64,000 bases of DNA from assembly GCF_013410375.1 (NCBI RefSeq), contig NZ_JACCFL010000001.1, positions 1,922,001 to 1,986,000 on the forward strand. The letters run 5' to 3'. Shown piece after piece: positions 61,309 to 64,000 of the stretch. This DNA is from Leifsonia shinshuensis. GTDB taxonomy: Bacteria; Actinomycetota; Actinomycetes; Actinomycetales; Microbacteriaceae. The position numbers were made by a program, and so were the translations under genes. The notes beneath the pieces are model-generated. The model worked only from the letters and a program-made list of their open reading frames with translations, made no database searches and was not told the origin of the DNA. Position 1 is the stretch's first letter. Each line of letters opens with the position of its first letter.

Positions 61309-62262
61309 ATGTCCGACGCCACCCCGCCCGTCCCCGCGCTCCCCGAGAAGCCGAAGCGCTCGAAGACCCCCTGGATCGTCGGCATCGCCGTCGTCGCGGT
61401 CGTCGCCGTCGCCGGCGGCGTGTTCGCGGCCGTGAACGCCAACAGCAGCGGCTCGGCCGGCGCCGCGGGCAAGACCGTCACCGTGAAGATCGGGACGACC
61501 GAGCAGGCGGCTCCCTATTGGCCCATCCTCGAGAAGGAGGCCGCGAAGCAGGGCATCGACATCCAGGTCGTCGGCTTCCGCGACTACACGCAGGCCAACC
61601 CGGCGCTCGCCGACGGCCAGCTCGACCTGAACCTGTTCCAGCACCTGCAGTTCCTGGCGAACTACAACGTGCAGTCGAAGCAGGACCTCGTGCCGATCGC
61701 GTCCACCCTGGTGGTCCCGCTCCCGCTCTACTCGAAGAAGTACACCTCGGTCGACGCCATCCCGCAGGGCGCGCAGATCGCGATCCCGAACGACCCGACC
61801 AACCAGGCCCGCGCACTGCTCGTGCTGCAGAAGGCCGGCCTGCTGAAGCTGAAGGACGGCGGCAACACCCTCGCGACCCCCGCAGACATCGTCGCGTCCG
61901 AGTCGAAGGTGCGCGTCATCCCGGTGGACGCCGCGCAGACCGCGCCGGCGCTCGACTCGGCCGCAGCCGCCGTCGTCAACAACAACTTCGCCCTGACGGC
62001 CGGCCTCGACCCGAAGTCCGCGCTCTTCCAGGACGACCCGAAGAGCTCCACGGCCGAGCCCTACATCAACGCCTTCGTCGCCCGCGCCAAGGACAAGGAC
62101 AACGCGACCTACCTCAAGGTCGCCGAGCTCTACCACACCAAGGCCGTGCAGGACGCGGTGCTGGCCGACTCCAAGAACACCGCCGTGATCGTGCAGAAGC
62201 CGCAGGCCGACCTCATCGCGATCCTGAACCGGCTGGAGAAGACCATCGAGGCGGCGAAGTAG
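61309..62262 (+). CDS. metQ: MetQ/NlpA-family methionine-binding protein, membrane-anchored
   Basis: 317-residue substrate-binding protein of the MetNIQ D/L-methionine importer. ATG at 61309 has AGAGAGG upstream. The N-terminus is polar (about 1-26), then a hydrophobic helix (about 27-50, WIVGIAVVAVVAVAGGVFAAV) and no cysteine, so there is no lipobox; it appears anchored by the helix rather than by lipid. The NlpA core follows: VKIGTTEQAAPYWPILEKEAAKQGIDIQVVGFRDYTQANPALADGQLDLNLFQHLQFLANYN. metN begins 4 bp after its stop. Confidence 0.9.
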   Translation: MSDATPPVPALPEKPKRSKTPWIVGIAVVAVVAVAGGVFAAVNANSSGSAGAAGKTVTVKIGTTEQAAPYWPILEKEAAKQGIDIQVVGFRDYTQANPALADGQLDLNLFQHLQFLANYNVQSKQDLVPIASTLVVPLPLYSKKYTSVDAIPQGAQIAIPNDPTNQARALLVLQKAGLLKLKDGGNTLATPADIVASESKVRVIPVDAAQTAPALDSAAAAVVNNNFALTAGLDPKSALFQDDPKSSTAEPYINAFVARAKDKDNATYLKVAELYHTKAVQDAVLADSKNTAVIVQKPQADLIAILNRLEKTIEAAK

Positions 62263-62266
62263 GCAC

Positions 62267-63292
62267 GTGAGCTCCCTCATCGAGTTCCGCGGCGTCACCA
62301 AGAGCTTCCGCTCCGGTGACGCCGCGGTCGCCGCCGTGGCGGACATCGACCTGACCATCGAGCGCGGGGAGATCTTCGGGATCATCGGCTACTCCGGCGC
62401 GGGCAAGAGCACGCTGCTGCGGCTGATCAACGCGCTGGAGCACGCCACCTCCGGGTCCGTGATCGTCGACGGCCGCGACCTCACCACGCTGCGCGAGCGC
62501 GAGCTGCGCAGCGTGCGCGCCGGGATCGGGATGATCTTCCAGCAGTTCAACCTGTTCCGCTCCCGGACCGTGTTCGCGAACATCGCCTACCCGCTGAAGG
62601 TGGCGGGCTGGCCGAAGGACAAGCGCACGGCGCGGGTCACCGAGCTGCTCGCCTTCGTCGGCCTGACCGAGAAGGCGTGGGCGTACCCCGACCAGCTCTC
62701 CGGCGGTCAGAAGCAGCGCGTCGGGATCGCCCGGGCGCTCGCGACCAACCCGGCCATCCTGCTCGCCGACGAGGCGACCAGCGCCTTGGACCCGGAGACG
62801 ACCGCCGATGTGCTCGCGCTGCTCAAGCGCGTCAACGCGGAGCTGGGCGTCACGATCGTGGTCATCACGCACGAGATGGAGGTCGTGCGCTCCATCGCCG
62901 ACCGCGTCGCCGTGCTCGACGCCGGCCGGATCATCGAGCTCGGGACCGTCTTCGACGTGTTCTCGGAGCCGCAGACCCCGACCTCGCAGCGCTTCGTCGG
63001 GACCGTCCTGCGCAACCAGCCGGGGGAGGCCGACCTCGAACGCCTGCGCGGCAAGCACTCCGGCCGCATCGTGTCGGCGCGCATCCACGACGACGGCCGG
63101 CTCGGCGCGGTGCTGTCCGACGCCGTCGGCCGGCACGGGGTGCGGTTCGAGATCGTCTACGGCGGCATCTCGGCCCTGCAGGGCCGGTCGTTCGGCAGCC
63201 TCACGCTCGAGCTGCTCGGCGAGCCGGAGGCCGTCGACGCGCTGATCGCCGAGCTCCGGACGGTCACCGAGGTCGAGGAGGTGGCCGCATGA
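62267..63292 (+). CDS. metN: Methionine ABC transporter ATP-binding protein MetN
   Basis: 341 residues. Walker A GYSGAGKST, Q-loop FQQFNLF, signature LSGGQKQRVGIARAL, Walker B ILLADEATSALDPET, H-loop VITHEMEV. The C-terminal ~90 residues form the NIL domain (IVYGGISALQGRSFGSLTLELLGEPEAVDALIAELR), which senses methionine and inhibits transport. GTG start, GGCAC precedes. Stop overlaps the metI ATG (ATGA). Confidence 0.95.
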   Translation: MSSLIEFRGVTKSFRSGDAAVAAVADIDLTIERGEIFGIIGYSGAGKSTLLRLINALEHATSGSVIVDGRDLTTLRERELRSVRAGIGMIFQQFNLFRSRTVFANIAYPLKVAGWPKDKRTARVTELLAFVGLTEKAWAYPDQLSGGQKQRVGIARALATNPAILLADEATSALDPETTADVLALLKRVNAELGVTIVVITHEMEVVRSIADRVAVLDAGRIIELGTVFDVFSEPQTPTSQRFVGTVLRNQPGEADLERLRGKHSGRIVSARIHDDGRLGAVLSDAVGRHGVRFEIVYGGISALQGRSFGSLTLELLGEPEAVDALIAELRTVTEVEEVAA

Positions 63293-63948
63293 CCGACTGG
63301 TCGACGCTCTGGCCGGTGTACCTGACCTCCATCGGGCAGACCCTCTGGATGGTCGTCGCGACGCTCGTCCTCGGCGGCGTGCTCGGGCTGGCGCTCGGCG
63401 TGCTGCTGTACACGACCCGCCCCGGCGGGCTGCTGGAGAACCGGGTGCTGTCCGCGGTGCTGAACGTACTGGTCAACTTCGTCCGGCCGATCCCGTTCAT
63501 CATCTTCATGACGGCGGTCGCGCCGCTGACGCAGGCGGTGCTCGGGACGTTCCTGGGCACGCCGGCGGCGATCTTCCCGATGACGATCGCGGCGACATTC
63601 GCGATCTCCCGCATCGTGGAGCAGAACCTCGTCACCATCGACCCCGGCGTGATCGAGGCGGCGCGCGCGATGGGGTCGAGCCCGTGGCGGATCATCTCCA
63701 CCCTGCTCATCCCGGAGGCGCTCGGCCCGCTGATCCTCGGCTACACGTTCATTTTCGTGGGGATCGTGGACCTGTCGGCCGTGGCGGGCAGCCTCGGCGG
63801 CGGAGGCCTCGGCGACTTCGCGATCTCGTACGGCTACCAGCGCTACAACTGGGTGGTGACCTGGGTGGCGGTGCTCACCATCGTGGTCCTGGTCCAGCTC
63901 GCCCAGTTCCTCGGCAACACCCTGGCCCGCAAGGCGCTGCGCCGCTGA
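63289..63948 (+). CDS. metI: Methionine ABC transporter permease MetI
   Basis: 219-residue permease with about five helices. MTDWSTLWPVYLTSIGQTLWMVVATLVLGGVLGLALGVLLY begins the first; the EAA-like loop is IDPGVIEAARAMGSSPWRIISTLLIPEALGPLI, and FVRPIPFIIFMTAVAPLTQ is a MetI hallmark. Completes MetQNI. Nothing further is encoded in the last 52 bp except a hairpin. Confidence 0.93.
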   Translation: MTDWSTLWPVYLTSIGQTLWMVVATLVLGGVLGLALGVLLYTTRPGGLLENRVLSAVLNVLVNFVRPIPFIIFMTAVAPLTQAVLGTFLGTPAAIFPMTIAATFAISRIVEQNLVTIDPGVIEAARAMGSSPWRIISTLLIPEALGPLILGYTFIFVGIVDLSAVAGSLGGGGLGDFAISYGYQRYNWVVTWVAVLTIVVLVQLAQFLGNTLARKALRR

Positions 63949-63961
63949 CGCGACCCGTGGC

Positions 63962-63992
63962 CGGCCGCTACGCCCTCGGGCTGTAGCGGCCG
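63962..63992 (+). terminator. Hairpin terminator after metI
   Basis: CGGCCGCTAC (63962-63971), 11-nt loop, GTAGCGGCCG (63983-63992): perfect 10-bp stem 14 bp after the metI stop. Confidence 0.55.
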
Positions 63993-64000
63993 ACCGGGCG

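Noticed and set aside
61253..61435. Small frame beginning ATGTGCCGC upstream of metQ as a leader peptide
   Set aside because: It runs 60 codons into metQ in another frame and has only one early Cys; no attenuation structure is evident.

Overview
The window is 64 kb of very GC-rich bacterial chromosome with tightly packed genes, many GTG starts and many 1-4 bp start/stop overlaps. Gene content and order point to a Gram-positive actinobacterium, most likely the family Microbacteriaceae (Leifsonia-like): fdxA-dapC; dapB and dapA-rnj; ftsK-pgsA-cinA-clgR-DUF3046-recA-recX-miaB-miaA-dapF; hflX; lexA divergent from a LysM protein; hisCBH-priA. The assignment rests on recalled gene order and families, not on a search. 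I see no rRNA, tRNA, CRISPR array, prophage or insertion sequence. No stretch longer than 300 bp lacks a gene.

Layout. 1-4.4 kb: iron permease EfeU (cut by the window edge) behind a DtxR/IdeR-type box, a small membrane protein, ferredoxin, DapC and citrate synthase. 4.4-7.1 kb: an exported or anchored penicillin-acylase-family hydrolase. 7.2-15.9 kb: a TetR regulator divergent from a leucine/isovalerate catabolic operon (carboxylase beta and alpha subunits, acyl-CoA dehydrogenase, CoA transferase A/B, MaoC hydratase, CitE-like lyase). Its gene set matches the Mycobacterium tuberculosis Rv2498c-Rv2504c cluster. 16-24 kb: aldo/keto reductase, TetR, M16 peptidase, phosphatase, GNAT, dapB and a minus-strand redox group (thioredoxin-like, DUF4395, OsmC, TIGR01777). 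24-34 kb: dapA, RNase J, an adaptor/ATPase/permease export trio, GNAT, FtsK, PgsA, CinA. 34-44 kb: ClgR, DUF3046, RecA, RecX, MiaB, MiaA, DapF, a methyltransferase and HflX. 44-56 kb: MetF-MetE, a zincin, LexA and its divergent LysM partner, histidine genes, an SseB-like protein, MFS/LysR. 56-64 kb: a DNA glycosylase-fold protein, a large Cas4-like/DEDD/helicase fusion, AraC, VOC, and the MetQNI methionine importer.

Regulation is legible in places: a DtxR box (efeU), paired TetR operators (leucine operon), SOS boxes (recA, lexA, LysM gene), a sigma-H/SigR-type promoter (clgR), and about fifteen genes whose TANNNT -10 hexamer ends 6-7 nt before the start codon, predicting leaderless mRNAs.

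The most unusual signal is intergenic. Seven gene ends carry long inverted repeats built from a 10-18 nt word. Three of them (12.95, 41.6 and 53.4 kb) share the same word family, CCGAGTACGCG and its complement, so they form a dispersed element. A second theme is in-frame tandem repeats of 15-21 bp at protein termini (citE-like gene, SseB-like gene, gltA, aldo/keto reductase, recX, dapC).
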